Counted from the stretch's first letter, positions 1-12,136 are shown. The stretch is DNA of 64,000 nucleotides from Ichthyophis bannanicus (GCA_033557465.1 CM066032.1:54472955-54536954); one strand, 5' to 3'. Translations and numbers: made by a program. Notes: a model not told the origin generated them from the letters alone.

Positions 1-19
1 AGCATGAACCAAACACCAT

Positions 20-58
20 GGGGCTTGTTTACAAAGCCGCAGCTTAGTAAACAAGCCC
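20..58. repeat. Near-perfect palindrome made of two abutting Harbinger-like terminal repeats
   Basis: The left half reads GGGGCTTGTTTAC and the right half GTAAACAAGCCCC, separated by about 13 bases that themselves look like TIR-internal sequence (AAGC..GC..GCTTA). These are the terminal motifs of the Harbinger-like elements elsewhere in the window (813, 12432, 34106), here back to back with no interior. The flanking triplets are CAT and TAT, so a 3-bp target duplication is only partly preserved. The simplest reading is an extreme internal deletion derivative or an excision or rearrangement scar. A chance palindrome of this length matching the local TIR family is unlikely. Confidence 0.55.
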
Positions 59-812
59 CTATATTTTTGTCACCAATTATAGTATTTTATATTTAGAACC
101 AAAAGCAAAAGTTATCTATTACTGCTTACTGCACTCGTTTATGGATGAGAGAGGGAATGAACCTTAAAACCTTCACTGTGATATGATAATAGCACCTATG
201 CAAACATGAAAATTAATTTATAAAAAAAACACATTCAGAAATTATTATAATATAAAGAACCAGTCAGAGCAGACCATACTGTAAGCATATATAAATATAT
301 TTTAGCTTCTTATTGTTTATGTTTTTTAACCTGTATCTTAAAGTCAATTTTCTTATTTCTTCTTTTAGTTTACAAGACTTATATATGGGCTAACATACAA
401 CAGAGGTACCCATATAAAATTTTGGTTCATGGGTTTATGTCACACCCTTATACATTGATTTTATATGTTTTTATGTAGCTAATTATGATTTTAATTGTTA
501 TTATAAGATGATTTTATATTTATGTGTGGTCATTTAACATTTGTTTGTGGTATTTATAATTATGTTTTTAATCCTTTTTATATGTTTGCTGCATTTATGT
601 TTTAATTTGTGATTTCTTCATTTATGTTTTAATTACAATTTGTATATTTATGATTTTAGCTTGCCAGATTAACCCCTGATGAAGGTTATCAAAATACAGT
701 CTGTGTCGGGTTGTCCCTGGTTATGATAAATAAAGCTCTATCTTTCCATTTCATCACTGCTTGTGAAGGTTCAGTTGAGTTGGCATGCCTTCGAGGGATG
801 GATAAAAACAAA
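59..812 (+). mobile_element. AT-rich sequence, possible Penelope-like retroelement 3' region
   Basis: No coding region is visible. The segment is AT-rich with many ATG/TTT runs. From about 661 it reads into the motif CCCCTGATGA...GTGTCGGG and then AATAAA-like sequence (TGATAAATAAAGC, 724-736). That combination is typical of the ends of Penelope-like retroelements in amphibians and reptiles, whose terminal repeats carry hammerhead ribozymes. Nothing of the RT or GIY-YIG ORF is present, so this would be only an end fragment. The Harbinger-like element begins at 813. Confidence 0.3.
671..712 (+). ncRNA. Degenerate hammerhead ribozyme-like motif (Penelope type)
   Basis: Stem I can form between AACCC (671-675) and GGGTT (708-712). 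CTGATGA (676-682) matches the conserved hammerhead core. A short imperfect stem II follows (683-690), then AAAA (691-694) where the active core has GAAA. A short ACA/TGT stem III comes next, and GTC (705-707) sits at the expected cleavage triplet. Minimal hammerheads of this shape are known from Penelope-like elements. The G-to-A change in the GAAA core would be expected to abolish or greatly reduce cleavage, so this is a relic. The structure was judged by eye only. Confidence 0.45.
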
Positions 813-2020
813 GGGGTATGTTTAATAAAGGGCGCTATTTGCGCTGCTGTCATGTTATCGCACGATAAGGCACCTTATCGCACGATAATGGCACTTTACT
901 GGGCGATAAGGCACCTTATCACGCGTTAACACGCGCAGCAGCGCAACGTCGCAAATGAGCGCTGAAGGCGGAGAAAGGCACCCGGAGGGTGGAGGAAGGC
1001 TCCCCTGGGGCGGAAAGAGAGGGTCAATGGGTGGAGAGTGGGAGGGGAGAGGCTCCCTGCACACTAACGCTGTGGATTCTTGGGCTGAAAACTAACGCGA
1101 GTGAAACCCTCGCGTTAGAGCAGATTTAAAGGGAAGAGAAGCCATTTCCGTCAACAATGTACAGCAAAGCCAGGGAAACCTACAAAAAGTGATAAGTGTG
1201 ATACATGTGCACGTAACAAAAGGGCAAATAAACATTGAAAATGACCTGAACAAACTGGAAAAAAACCATAACCAAGCTGGGCAATAGTGATATTAATGGG
1301 AAACATAAAAAAACCACTACCAGGAAAGCTCCACAAAAAGGATATCAATTTTGGAAGGGGCTATGCTCTGTCCCCATACAAGGTGAATGATCCCACAGTG
1401 AAATAGCGCTGATCAGGGTTTTTCCTTTCTATTGGACAGGTTTCCTAAGGCATGCACATGTCCCACAACAGCAGGGCGGGCATGTCGGAATGGGAAACTG
1501 GACAGATGCTGGAAAAGGGGATACAGAGGACTGCAGGCGGCACATGCTGTGGTGCAGCTGGGTCACAGTGCGGACTAGGGTGTTGCCTAGGTGGCCCATA
1601 GGAATGCTGAAACAGTAGAGCCACCAGACAGCAACTGATGAGGGCCCAACATGGGCACGAGTGTGTTTCCCCAGTGTCACAGGGGATAGTACCCAGCAGG
1701 TACCCCCAAGGGCACAGAACATTGGCAGGCGGTGCTGGGGGGAAGCGTGGATGTCTATGCAGGCACCTCTACCCCAGAACCCACACCATAGGCAGCCGCC
1801 TACCGGCACACTGGATGACCTGAGACTGCACACCACCAGCACCACCAGCAGAAGGGCATGTCAGCATGGCGACAGAGGGGTACTGGTGGTGGAGGGGGCA
1901 GTGGCAGCTGCCCACAGCAGACCATGGCCTCGCCATGTTTAGGTGTGTGCAGTGCACTGCACCAGACAGGCCCTGTCTGACAAACAGTCATGGTATCCCC
2001 AGGGAATGAACTGTCCCTGT

Positions 2021-2100
2021 GGCAACAGTGTGGTGCAGTACACACAGCCAGTGTGTTCGGGAGCAGAAGGTCACAGGTACAAGTCCCAGCTGTGGCTCCC
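2021..2100 (+). repeat. tRNA-like module inside Harbinger-like copy 1
   Basis: The segment GTGGTGCAGTACACAC resembles an A-box region and GGTACAAGTCCCAG a degenerate B box (consensus GGTTCRANNCC). It is homologous, in opposite orientation, to the modules at 15093-15175 and 15561-15637 in the nested Harbinger copy. It is not a functional tRNA: the B box is mutated and no acceptor stem is evident. It is best read as a tRNA-derived block carried by the transposon family. Confidence 0.5.
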
Positions 2101-2602
2101 ACCAATCCAGTCCCCATATTTTACCCAGTACTAAACCATGGTAATAAAGAGGGAACCTTTATTGCAGATAACATAAACATGCCTGAAATGCCTATATTTT
2201 ACCCTACAGAGCACAGACACCATAGACATGTGCAATACCTAGAGCAGAGTTTCCCAAATGCAGTCCTGGAGGGACTAACTCAATTCAGGCGTCATGCTGT
2301 CCCTAATAAAGATGCCTGTGCTGCATTTCTATGCGCCGCCCCCATGGTATGCAGATGTATCCATGCATATCTATTAGGGACAGCATGAAAACCCGAACAG
2401 TGTTTGGCCCACCAGGACTGGAGTTGGGAACCTCTGCCCTAGAGCAGCGGCCAACAGGGGAAGAAACACCCGCACCCACAGGCAGGGCTGGCCCGTCCAT
2501 TGAGCAAGAATGTTTTTTGCACAGGGCCCCGCGTTTCGGGGGGCCCCGCGCAAAGAACATTCTGCTTTTTCTTAATTAAATTTAAAAAAAAAAAAGAAGC
2601 TG

Positions 2603-2937
2603 GCCGCTGGCGCCGCGGCGGCATGGAGTGTCCCGCGGGGCTCCCTCTGTCCGGCGGAACTCTCCCGGCACGGCTGAGCCCCTCTCTGCCGGCTTGCAGA
2701 TACGCAAAGGGAGAGAGTCTCCCTCGCATCTCTGTTAAGCCCGCAGGGGCTGATGGGAAGCAGGGGCTGATGGGAAATTTCCCATCTGCCCCTGCGGGCT
2801 TAACAGAGACGCGAGGGAGACTCTCTCCCTTCGTGTATCTGCAAGCCAGCAGAGAGGGGCTCAGCCGCGCCGGGAGAGTTCCGCCGGGCAGAGAGAGCCC
2901 CGCGGGACACTCCATGCCGCCGCGGCGGCAGCGGCCA
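2603..2937. repeat. Long foldback hairpin in hAT copy 1
   Basis: Two arms of about 160 bp are near-perfect reverse complements around a centre near 2768. GCCGCTGGCGCCGCGGCGGC (left) pairs with the matching sequence just before 2937, and the GTTAAGCCCGCAGGGGC block faces itself around GATGGGAA. The sequence is very GC-rich. Open frames through this region on both strands are by-products of the palindrome and are not genes. A transcript would fold into a long double-stranded RNA. Confidence 0.9.
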
Positions 2938-2984
2938 ACTGTTTTTTTTTTTTTTTTTTTAAATTGCCATGAGCCGAGGGGGGG

Positions 2985-5640
2985 CGGGTAGGACTGGCAA
3001 TGGGCTAGGGAGGGAGGGGGGTTAAGACGGGCAATGGGCGAGGGAGGGAGGGAGGGGGGTTAAGACTGGCAATGGGCTAGGGAGGGAGGTTAAGACTGGC
3101 AATGGGCGAGGGAGGGAGGGAGGGAGGGGGGTTAAGACTGGCAATGAGCTAGGGAGGGAGGGAGGGGGATTAAGACTGGCAATGGGCTAGGGAAGGAGGG
3201 AGGGAGGGAGGGAGGGGGGTTGAGACTGGCAATGGGGTAGGGAGGGAGGGAGGGGGGGAGGGTAAGACTGGCAATGGGCGAGGGAGGGAGGGGGGTTAAG
3301 ACTGGCAATGGGCGAGGGAGGGAGGGAGGGGGGTTAAGACTGGCAATGGGCGAGGGAGGGAGGGAGGGAGGGAGGGGGGGTTAAGACTGGCAATGGGCTA
3401 GGGAGGGAGGGGGGTTAAGACTGGCAATGGGCTAGGGAGGGAGGGAGGGGGATTAAGACTGGCAATGGGCTAGGGAGGGAGGGGGTTAAGACTGGCAATG
3501 GGCGAGGGAGGGAGGGAGGGAGGGGGGTTAAGACTGGCAATGGGCGAGGGAGGGAGGGAGGAGAGAGGGAGGGGGTTAAGACTGGCAATGGGCTAGGGAG
3601 GGAGGGGGGTTAAGACTGGCAATGGGCTAGGGAGGGAGGGAGGGGGGTTAAGACTGGCAATGGGCTAGGGAGGGAGGGAGGGGGGGTTAAGACTGGCAAT
3701 GGGCTAGGGAGGGAGGGATTGGGGTTAAGACTGGCAATGGGCTAGGGAGGGAGGGGGGTTAAGACTGGCAATGGGCTAGGAGGGAGGGAGGGAGGGAGGT
3801 TAAGACTGGCAATGGGCTAGGGAGGGAGGGAGGGAGGTTAAGACTGGCACTGGACGAGGGAGGGGGGGAGTGGGATTAAGACTGGCAATGGGCTTGGGAG
3901 GGAGGGAGGGGGGGGTTAAGACTGGCAATGGGCTAGGGAGGGAGGGAGGGGGGTTAAGACTGGCAATGGGCTAGGGAGGGAGGGAGGGAGGGGGGTTAAG
4001 ACTGGCAATGGGCTAGGGAGGGAGGGAGGGAGGGGGGTTAAGACTGGCAATGGGCTAGGGAGGGAGGGGGGGTTAAGACTGGCAATGGGCTAGGGAGGGA
4101 GGGAGGTTAAGACTGGCAATGGGCTAGGGAGGGAGGGGGGTTAAGACTGGCAATGCGCTAGGGAGGGAGGGGGGTTAAGACTGGCAATGGGCTAGGGAGG
4201 GAGGGAGGGGGGTTAAGACTGGCAATGGGCTAGGGAGGGAGGGAGGGAGGGGGTTAAGATTGGCAATGGGCTAGGGAGGGAGGGAGGGAGGGAGGGGGTT
4301 AAGACTGGCAATGGGCTAGGGAGGGAGGGAGGGGGGTTAAGACTGGCAATGGGCTAGGGAGGGAGGTTAAGACTGGCAATGGGCTAGGGAGGGAGGGAGG
4401 TTAAGACTGGCAATGGGCTAGGGAGGGAGGGGTGTAAAGACTGGCAATGGGCTAGGGTGGGAGGGAGAGGGGTTAAGACTGGCAAAGGGCTAGGGAGGGA
4501 GGGAGGGAGGGGGGGGTTAAGACTGGCAATGGGCTAGGGAGGGAGGGAGGGGGGTTAAGACTGGCAATGGGCTAGGGAGGGAGGGAGGGAGGGAGGGAGG
4601 GAGGGGGGGTTAAGACTGGCAATGGGCTAGGGAGGGAGGGGGGTTAAGACTGGCAATGGGCTATGGGGGGGTTAAGACTGGCAGTGGGCTATGGGGGGGT
4701 TAAGACTGGCAATGGGCTGTGGGCTGATGAGGGCTGGCAATGGGCTATGGGGGGGGTTAAGACTGGTAATGGGCTATGGGGGGGTTAAGACTGGTAGTGG
4801 GCTGATGGGGGGGGGGTAGGAGTGGTAATGGGCGATGGGGGGGGGTTAGGACTGGTAATGGGCTATGGGGGGTTAAGACTGGTAGTGGGCTGATGGGGGG
4901 GTAGGACAGGAAATGGGCTGATGGGGAGGGGTTAGGACTTGAGGTGGGCTGATGTGGTTAGGACTGGTAATGGGCTGATGGGGGGGGGGTTAGGGCTGGC
5001 AATGGGCTATGGGGGGATGACTGGAAATGGGCTGATGGGGGGTTAGGACTGGTAATGGGTTATAGGGGGGGGCTTAAACTGAAAATGGGGTGATGGTTAG
5101 GACTGGAAGTTGATTGACGGGGGGCTAGGACTGGTAATGGGTTGGGGGGTTGCTAGGACTGCAAATGGGCTGAGTGGAAGGGGAGGCTTGAACTGCAAAT
5201 AGCTGATGGGGAAGGGGGCTTGGAATGGAAATGGGCTGAGAGGAAAGGGAGCTAGGACTGAAAATGGGCTGATGGAACAGCTAGGATAGGACTGGAAATG
5301 GGCTGTTGGGGGGAAGCTAAGATTGGAAATGGGCTGTGGTGGGGGCTTGAATTGAAATGGACTCATGGAGGGGCTAGAACTGGAAGTAGGCTCATGGGGG
5401 GGCTTGGACTGGAATTGGGCTGAGTGGAGGGGAGCTATGATTTGACATGGGCTGATGGTGGGGCTAGGTAATGACTAGAAATGGGCTGATGGGGGGCTAG
5501 GATTGGAAATGAGCTGATGAAGGGACTTGGACTGGAAATGGATGGGGGAGCTAGGACTGGAAATGGGCTGATGGGGGGCTAGGACTGGAAATGGGCTGAT
5601 GCAGGGACTAGAAGGGAATGGATGCTGGGTGAGACTGGAA
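2985..5640. repeat. G-rich minisatellite, roughly 25-50-bp units, in hAT copy 1
   Basis: Tandem units of the form TTAAGACTGGCAATGGGCTA followed by a variable run of GGGA repeats fill 2985 to about 4680. From about 4680 the units change to the form ACTGGTAATGGGCTATGGGG and then ACTGGAAATGGGCTGATGGG, becoming more diverged towards 5640. Copy-length variation comes mostly from the number of GGGA tetramers. The first part contains dozens of potential G-quadruplex runs on the plus strand. Related units fill hAT copies at 37400-38540 and, inverted, 41930-43200. Confidence 0.9.
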
Positions 5641-7349
5641 CTAGAAGGGAGCTGATGTTAGGGGAGGATTAGAATGGGATGGGGCTGGGAGATTAAAATG
5701 GAGAGGGGAAAAATATTTTGTGTAGGAGGGATGAAAAATCTACAATTGGCCAGGTATTGGGAGAGTAATTGGGGATTGAGGATGGAGGGGTAAAATTTGT
5801 GTGGATGAAATAGGAATGAGGAAAGAGCAAAAGGAGAAAGATTAGTATGTTAAAGCAGATGTAGAGAGAGAGAGAATGGAAAAAAAACTAGAAGAGAGAA
5901 GAAAGGACAAATGGACAGCAGACGATGGAGAGTTAGCAGAATACATGAAGAAACCAAAAGAAAGTGGCTGGACCAATTGCAACTGAAAAAAAAATGCACA
6001 AAAGGTAGAAAGATATCTCTTTATTTTGAATTTATTAACTGGAAGATGTCGGCTCTGGGAAATGTGCATCATTAACATCTGCGCTTTGTTTGGTACAAGA
6101 GGAAATTAATTTATAGTTTATTTCTACAGTGTTGTTGTACATTCCAAGTTTGGCTTTTGGGGGTTCCCAGTTTAATTATTGCCTTCCTGTTTCTAAATTG
6201 TGATTCCTTGTTTGGTGATGGTCTATGTTCTGCATGTGTAACTGAGCTGAGGTATTCTGTTTATGTAATTCCTATTTGACGTTGCCACTTGTTCTCTTTC
6301 CCCAGTATTCTCTGAAATGTATTGGTTTAATATTTGCAGTGTTGCCTTTTGATAGTTAGGGTATGGTGCTTTGTGAGTCCTGGTAATGCTGTCAGGATAC
6401 AGCGGGTTTGCTATGGGTTCTAAATGGGCAGCGTTTGTAGTAGTTCCTAATGTGCCTGGCGGTTGGCACTGGATTATAGTAATGTAGAAATCTTTTAGTC
6501 TTTCTTTATCCATACACTCATTAAGAGACATGTTTACTAAAAGTTAGTGAATGGTAACATTATGCAAATATTTATGCAAATAAGACCACTTATGCAAATG
6601 AGGCCCCGCACCGAGTCTCCGCACATGGCCCCGCACCCCCCTTGGGCCGCCCCTGCCCACAGGAGCCATTATCCAAGCCTCCTGGAGAGGCAGGATGTTG
6701 GGCCCTGCGTGCAGCACCATCTCCCAATACTAGCACTTGCATACCATAGCACTGCCACCCTAAACCTGGGAATACGGTACACATATATCAAAAGGTTGCT
6801 ATGATTACTGGCAGATAGCAATCCCTAGGTTAAGCACAATCTGCTCATTGAGCTGTATCATAGCAACCTCTCTGATGTCTGTGGAGTGTGTTTCAGGTCT
6901 GGTGTCTGACAGTGTTTACCACCCTGGGGAGTGACCCCAACAGTATTGCGTACCATAGCCACCACCTGCACAGACAGGGTGGCCACAGCCTGTCCTGCTG
7001 GGAGGTCACTCACACCCTGACTGAGCAGTGACCATGGCATGGCTAGGTTCCCCCATAGTGCTATATAGTATTTCTCTCATGTGATATTTATGGGTTCCCT
7101 TTTGGGGCCCAATCACTGACTTCTCTGCTTGGTGTGTATGCTGACGTCCCAGTTCTGGGTACACGCATCTCCTCCAGGAACATGGAATAGCTAGCAGACT
7201 GTCTGCAGCTAGTATGTGTCTGGCTGGAACACCTTGCAGGGTGCAGTGGCTGGAGGCTTGCTGCTGGAGAATGTCAAATAGTGGTGGGGGGCAGCTGAGC
7301 ATTTCCAGGCCTACTGTCTGTCTGCTATTGCTTTATGGATGTGTACAAA

Positions 7350-9053
7350 AAACTGCCAGCATGGTTTAAAGGGGAGGTCAGAGAGGCTGTTGTTGCCAAA
7401 AAAGCATCTTTCAGGAAATGGAAAAAAGAGCCAAACGACGAAACCTGGAAACAGCACAAGCACTGGCAAGTCAAATGCAAGGCATTGATAAAGCAGGCAA
7501 AGGGAGAATTTGAGAAGAAGCTTGCTGCGGAAGCAAAAACGCGAAAGAAAGATTTTTTCAAGTACATTCGTAGCAAAAAACCTGTGAGGGAGTCAGTTGG
7601 TCCATTAGATGATAGAGGGGTTAAAGGGGCACTAAGAGGCGACAAGGCGATAGCGGAGAGACTGAATGAATTCTTTGCTTCAGTCTTTACTGAGGAAGAT
7701 GTAGGGATGTTACCCATGACTGATGTGGTATTTAAAGGTGTGGAAGAATTGAAGGAAATATTGATACATCGGGAAGATGTATTACAACTATTAGATAAAC
7801 TTGAGGAGTAGGAAATCACTTGGGCTGGATGGTATACATTCAAGGGTGTTGAAAGAACTGAAATATGAGATTGCAGACCTGCCATTAGTAATCTGTGAAT
7901 TTTCATTAAAATCATCTGTAATAAGTGAAGATTGGAGGATCGCCAATGTAACGCCAATTTTTAAAAAGGGTTCCAGGGGTGATCCGGGAAACTATAGACC
8001 GGTGAGCCTCACGTCAGTACCGTGAAAAATGGTAGAAACCATCATAAAGAATAAAATTACTCAACATGTAGATAGTCATGGCCTAATGGGAGACAGCCAA
8101 CATGGCTTTAGACAAGGAAGATCTTGTCTTACTAATCTGTTATGTTTTTTTGAAAGTGTGAATAAACAGGTGGACAAAGGTGAGTCGGTTGATATAGTGT
8201 ATCTGGACTTTCAGAAAGCCTTTGACAAGGTCTCTCATCAGAGACTTTTGGCAAAACTAAAGAGTCATGGGATAGGAGGCAGTGGAATACTGTGAATCAA
8301 GAACTGGTTAAAAGATAGAAAGCAGAGGGTTGGGCTAAATGGCCAATTTTCCCAATGGAGAAAGGTGAATAGTGGTGTACCCCAGGGATCTGTGCTGAGT
8401 CCGCTGCTTTTTGACATATTTATAAATGACCTGGAAAGTGGAATAACAATTGAGGTTATCAAATTTGCAGATGCCACAAAACTATTTAAAGTTGTTAAAA
8501 CCCAAGAGGATTGTGGAAAATTGCAAGAGGATCTTGATAAACTGGAAGCCTGGGCATCAAAATGGCAGATGAAATTTAATGTGGACAAGTGCAAAGTTAT
8601 GCACATAGGGAAGAACAACCCAAACTATGGTTACACGATGCAAGGTTCCACATTAGGAACCACCACCCAGGAAAAAGATTTAGGCGTCATTGTGGATAGC
8701 ATGTGAAAACCCTCGGCCCAGTGTGCAGCGGCAGCCAAGAGAGCAAATAGAATTCTAGGTATCATAAGGAAAGGAATGGAAAATAAAACAAAAGATATTA
8801 TAATGCATCTATATCGTTCCATGGTGAGACCGCACCTTGAATATTGTGGCAATTCTGGTCGCCGTATCTTAAAAAGGAAATAGCGTTATTAGAAAAGGTT
8901 CAGAGAAGAGCCACCAAAATGGTAAAGGGGATGGAAGGATTCTCCTATGAAGAAAGGCTAAAAAGGTTAGGGCTCTTTAACCTGGAAAAGAGATGGCTGA
9001 GGGGAGATATGATAGAAGTCTATAAATTAATGAACGGAGTGGAACAGGTAAAC
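7350..9053 (+). pseudogene. CR1-B ORF2: reverse transcriptase fragment, broken
   Basis: The translation runs from the endonuclease-RT linker (KKLPAWF..., then DFFKYIRSKKP) into the RT domain. Frame changes or stops fall near 7810, 8025, 8295, 8706 and 8868. Readable RT motifs include [53 protein letters not shown] and FADATKLFK, where the catalytic FADD reads FADA. The thumb-side sequence HLEYC is present but frameshifted. The RT would copy the LINE RNA by target-primed reverse transcription, but this copy is dead. The 3' part of the same ORF lies at 16461-16644. Confidence 0.8.
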
Positions 9054-9121
9054 ATAGAAACATAGAAATATGACGACAGAAAAAGACCACATGGCCTATC
9101 TAGCCTGTCCTTCCATAACAA

Positions 9122-10867
9122 CTACAACAGTCCCCATTTTACATTTAGAGATCCTCTGTGTTTGTCCCATGCTTTCTTGAATTCAGTTACTGTCCTCATC
9201 TCTACCACCTCCACTGGGAGACTATTCCACGGATACACTACTCTTTCCGTAAAGAAATATTTCCGCATATCACTCCTGAATCTATCTCCCGTCACCGTCA
9301 TCCCATGTCCCCTCGTAGCAGAACTTGCTTTCAATTGAAAGAGGCTCTTTCCCTGAACATTTATGCCATGGAGGTATTTAAACATCTCAATCATATCACC
9401 TCTATCCCGCCTTTCCTCTAAGGTGTACATATTAAGATCCTTCAGTCTGTCCTCATATGCTTTATAATGAAGACCACTAACCATTTTAGTAGCCACCCTC
9501 TGCACCGACTCCATCCTGTTCACATCCTTTTGAAGGTGCGGTCTCCAGAATTGCACACTATACTCCAAATGAGGTCGCACCAAAGACTTATACAGAGGCA
9601 TTATCACCTCCTTTTTTCTGCTAGCCATTCCTCTCCTTCTAGCTTTTTTCTGCTAGCCAAGCATCCTTCTAGCTTTTGCCATCGCCTTTTCTACCTGTTT
9701 AGCTACTTTAAGATCATCAGACACAACCACGCCTAGGTCCTGCTCTTCTTTAGTGGACAAAAGTACTTCACCCCTATACTATATTTCTCCCTTGGATTGC
9801 TGCAGCCAAAAAGCATGACCTTACATTTTTTAACATTAAATCCCAGCTGCCAAATTCTAGACCATTCCTCAAGCTTAGCTAGATCCCTCCTCATGTTATC
9901 TACCCCTTCCTGGGTGTCTACTCTATTGCAGATTTTGGTATCATCCACAAAGAGGCAAACCTTACCTGAAAGCTCTTCCGCTATATCACTAACAAAGATG
10001 TTAAAAAGAATTGGACCAAGGACAGATCCCTGGGGCACACCACTGATAACATCCTTCTCCACCGAGTGAGCTCCATTTACTTGTACTCTTTGCCGCCTCC
10101 CACCCAACCAATTTCTAACCCAAGCAGGAAGTTTAGGGTCCATGCCTAGGGTGCTCAGTTTTTTTATGTCACCTGTGAGGAACAGTGTCAAAGGCTTTAC
10201 TGAAATCTAAATACACCACATCTAGGGCTCTCCCTCAGTCCAACTCCCTGGTCACCCAGTCAAAGAAATCAATCAGATTTTTCTGACAAGACCTGCCTCT
10301 GATGAACCCATGCTGCCTCGGATCCTGTAATCCACTGGACTTCAGAAACCACACTATTTTCTCTTTCAGCAGCGTTTCCAATAATTTACTCACCACCGAA
10401 GTTAAACTAACTGGCCTGTAGTTTTTAACCACATCCTTACTTCCGCTTTTGTGTGAAGGCACCACATGAGCCCCTCTCCAGTCCTTTGGCACCACTGCCG
10501 ACTCCAACGAGGCATTGAAAAGGTCAGTCAGTGGAGCTGCTAGAACGTCCCCAAGTTCCCTCAGTATTCTTGGGTGTATCCCATCCGGTCCCATCGCTTT
10601 GTCTACTTTAAGTTGAGATAGTTTCTCACGAACACAGTCTTTTGAAAATTGTTCAAGATGTCCTTTGCTTCTGTTCCTATTTGTGGGTGTTTTCTGAGGT
10701 CCTGCTCCTGGTTCTTCATCTGTGAACACAGAACAAAAATATTTGTTAAGCAATTCCGCTTTATCCTTATCAGCTTCTACATATTCCTCCCCTGCACCTT
10801 TGAGTCTGACAATACCACTCTTGCCCTTCCTCTTCTCACTAATATATCTGAAAAATGTCTTATCCAC
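9122..10867 (-). pseudogene. CR1-A ORF2: reverse transcriptase and C-terminal domain, broken into three frames
   Basis: Three consecutive minus-strand frames (10867-10235, 10191-9733, 9628-9122) carry one RT. The first has DKTFFRYISEKRKG, MGPDGIHPRILRELG, NYRPVSLTSVVSKLLE and QHGFIRGRSC. The second has [20 protein letters not shown] and FVDDTKI (catalytic box, F-V-D-D). The third has MASRKKEVIMPLYKSLVRP, HLEYSVQFWRPHLQKDVNR and the C-terminal VVYPWNSLPVEVVEM. Frameshifts near 9640-9730 and 10200-10235 make it a pseudogene. The first frame also overlaps the end of the endonuclease frame with a shift. Confidence 0.85.
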
Positions 10868-11996
10868 CCATTTTATTGCATTGGCTATTTCCTCCTCCTT
10901 TTGAATCTGCCTTCTTGACTACTTTGCTAGCTTCTCTAAGTTTTTCCAAATACAGATGCCTGTCTTCCTCTCTCTGTGATCTCTTGTATTTCATGAAGGC
11001 CTCCCTCTTTTTCTTCACTTTTTCAGCTACTTCTTTCGAAAACCATAGCGGTCTCCTTTTCCTTTTACCTTTATTTACCATTTTAACAAAAAGGTTGGTT
11101 GCCCTTAAAATATCCCTTTTCAGTTTTTCCCACTGTTTTTCTACATCCCTCAGCTGTTCCCATCCCACTAACGACTCCCCGAGGTATTGGCCCATCTTCA
11201 CAAAGTTAGTCTTCCTAAAGTCTAAGATCCTCGCCTTTGAATGGATTCTAACAGCCCTAGACCTAATACTGAACCACACCATCTGGTGATCATTGGATGC
11301 AAAATGATCTCCCACTACAACATCAGAAACACTTTCACCATTGGTAAGCACCATGTCCAGTATGGCCCCTTCACGTGTGGGGTCTGTTACCAATTGCCTG
11401 ACTATTTCTCCCTGTAGAGAATTCAGGATCTCCTTACTTCTAGAGGATACTGCAGCTGGAATATGCCAATCAACATCTGGCATATTGAAATCTCCTATCA
11501 GTAGCACTTCCCCTTTCCTAGCAATGCTGCGCATGTCTTCAATTAACTCTCTGTCCACCTCTTCCTCTTGTGAAGGAGGTCTGTATATCACACCAATGTA
11601 AATAGATTTCTCTTTCCCTCTTTCTATTTTAACCCACAATGTCTCCCCTCTCCCTTTTAAGTTCTGTAATTCCAAAGCTTTAATAGTAGTTTTTAAGTAT
11701 AGTGCCACTCCTCCTCCCCTACTTCCTACCCTGTCCTTTCTGAATAAAGTATAGCCAGGTATAGTTACATCCCAGTCATGGTTTTCTGTGAACCATGTTT
11801 CTGTAACTGCCACTAAATCCAAGTCAGCCACTCCCACCAAAGCTTCAACATCAGGGATCTTATTTCCCATACTACAGGCATTTATACGCACTGCTTTCCA
11901 TATGTTACCCCTATTACCCATTTCCATAAAGTTATTTAATGTATCACCTACCTGGGGGCTTTCACTTACCTGGGGGCTTTCTTCACCCATCCCCAA
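10860..11996 (-). pseudogene. CR1-A ORF2: apurinic-type endonuclease domain
   Basis: A 378-codon frame contains the endonuclease motifs of CR1 LINEs in order: NACSMGNKIPD, AVTETWF, GGGVALYL, IGVIYRPPSQEEEVD, LLIGDFNMPDVDW and ASNDHQMVWF (catalytic D/N-H region). After the endonuclease comes the basic linker with RPLWFSKEVAEKVKKKR. The enzyme nicks target DNA to prime reverse transcription. The frame is open, but the downstream RT is shifted out of frame, so the ORF2 protein is incomplete. Confidence 0.85.
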
Positions 11997-12136
11997 CGAA
12001 TCTAGTTTAAAGCCCTCTTCTGTAGATTAGCCAGTCTACTACTGAAGACGTGTTAACCTTTCTTGGACAGATGGATGCCATCTCTGCTCTGCAACTCTTG
12101 GAACAGCATCCCATGGTCTAGGAAACCAAAACGCTC

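Larger units (their letters stand above)
2483..6655 (+). mobile_element. hAT-like non-autonomous transposon with foldback and minisatellite (hAT copy 1)
   Basis: The element starts CAGGGCTGGCCC and ends GGGCCGCCCCTG, giving short imperfect TIRs. It is flanked by a perfect 8-bp target duplication CCCACAGG (2475-2482 and 6656-6663), the hAT signature. Order: TIR, a block GTTTTTTGCACAGGGCC with a poly-A stretch, a long hairpin (2603-2937), a G-rich minisatellite (2985-about 5640), then an AT-rich tail to 6655. The tail (5700-6655) is the reverse complement of 40863-41800 in hAT copy 2, confirming a repeat family. No transposase frame is seen. It is inserted into the Harbinger-like element. Confidence 0.85.

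Noticed and set aside
2439..2991. Overlapping 158- and 163-codon frames on opposite strands
   Set aside because: They mirror each other because the region is a hairpin; sequence similarity between them reflects the palindrome.
2985..4680. CRISPR-like or centromeric satellite array
   Set aside because: The repeats are directly adjacent with variable GGGA runs and no unique spacers, and the array is bounded by a transposon with target duplications. It is a transposon minisatellite.
7006..7302. 98-codon minus-strand frame in the Harbinger interior
   Set aside because: The homologous stretch of copy 3 has no matching frame, so it is a chance opening.
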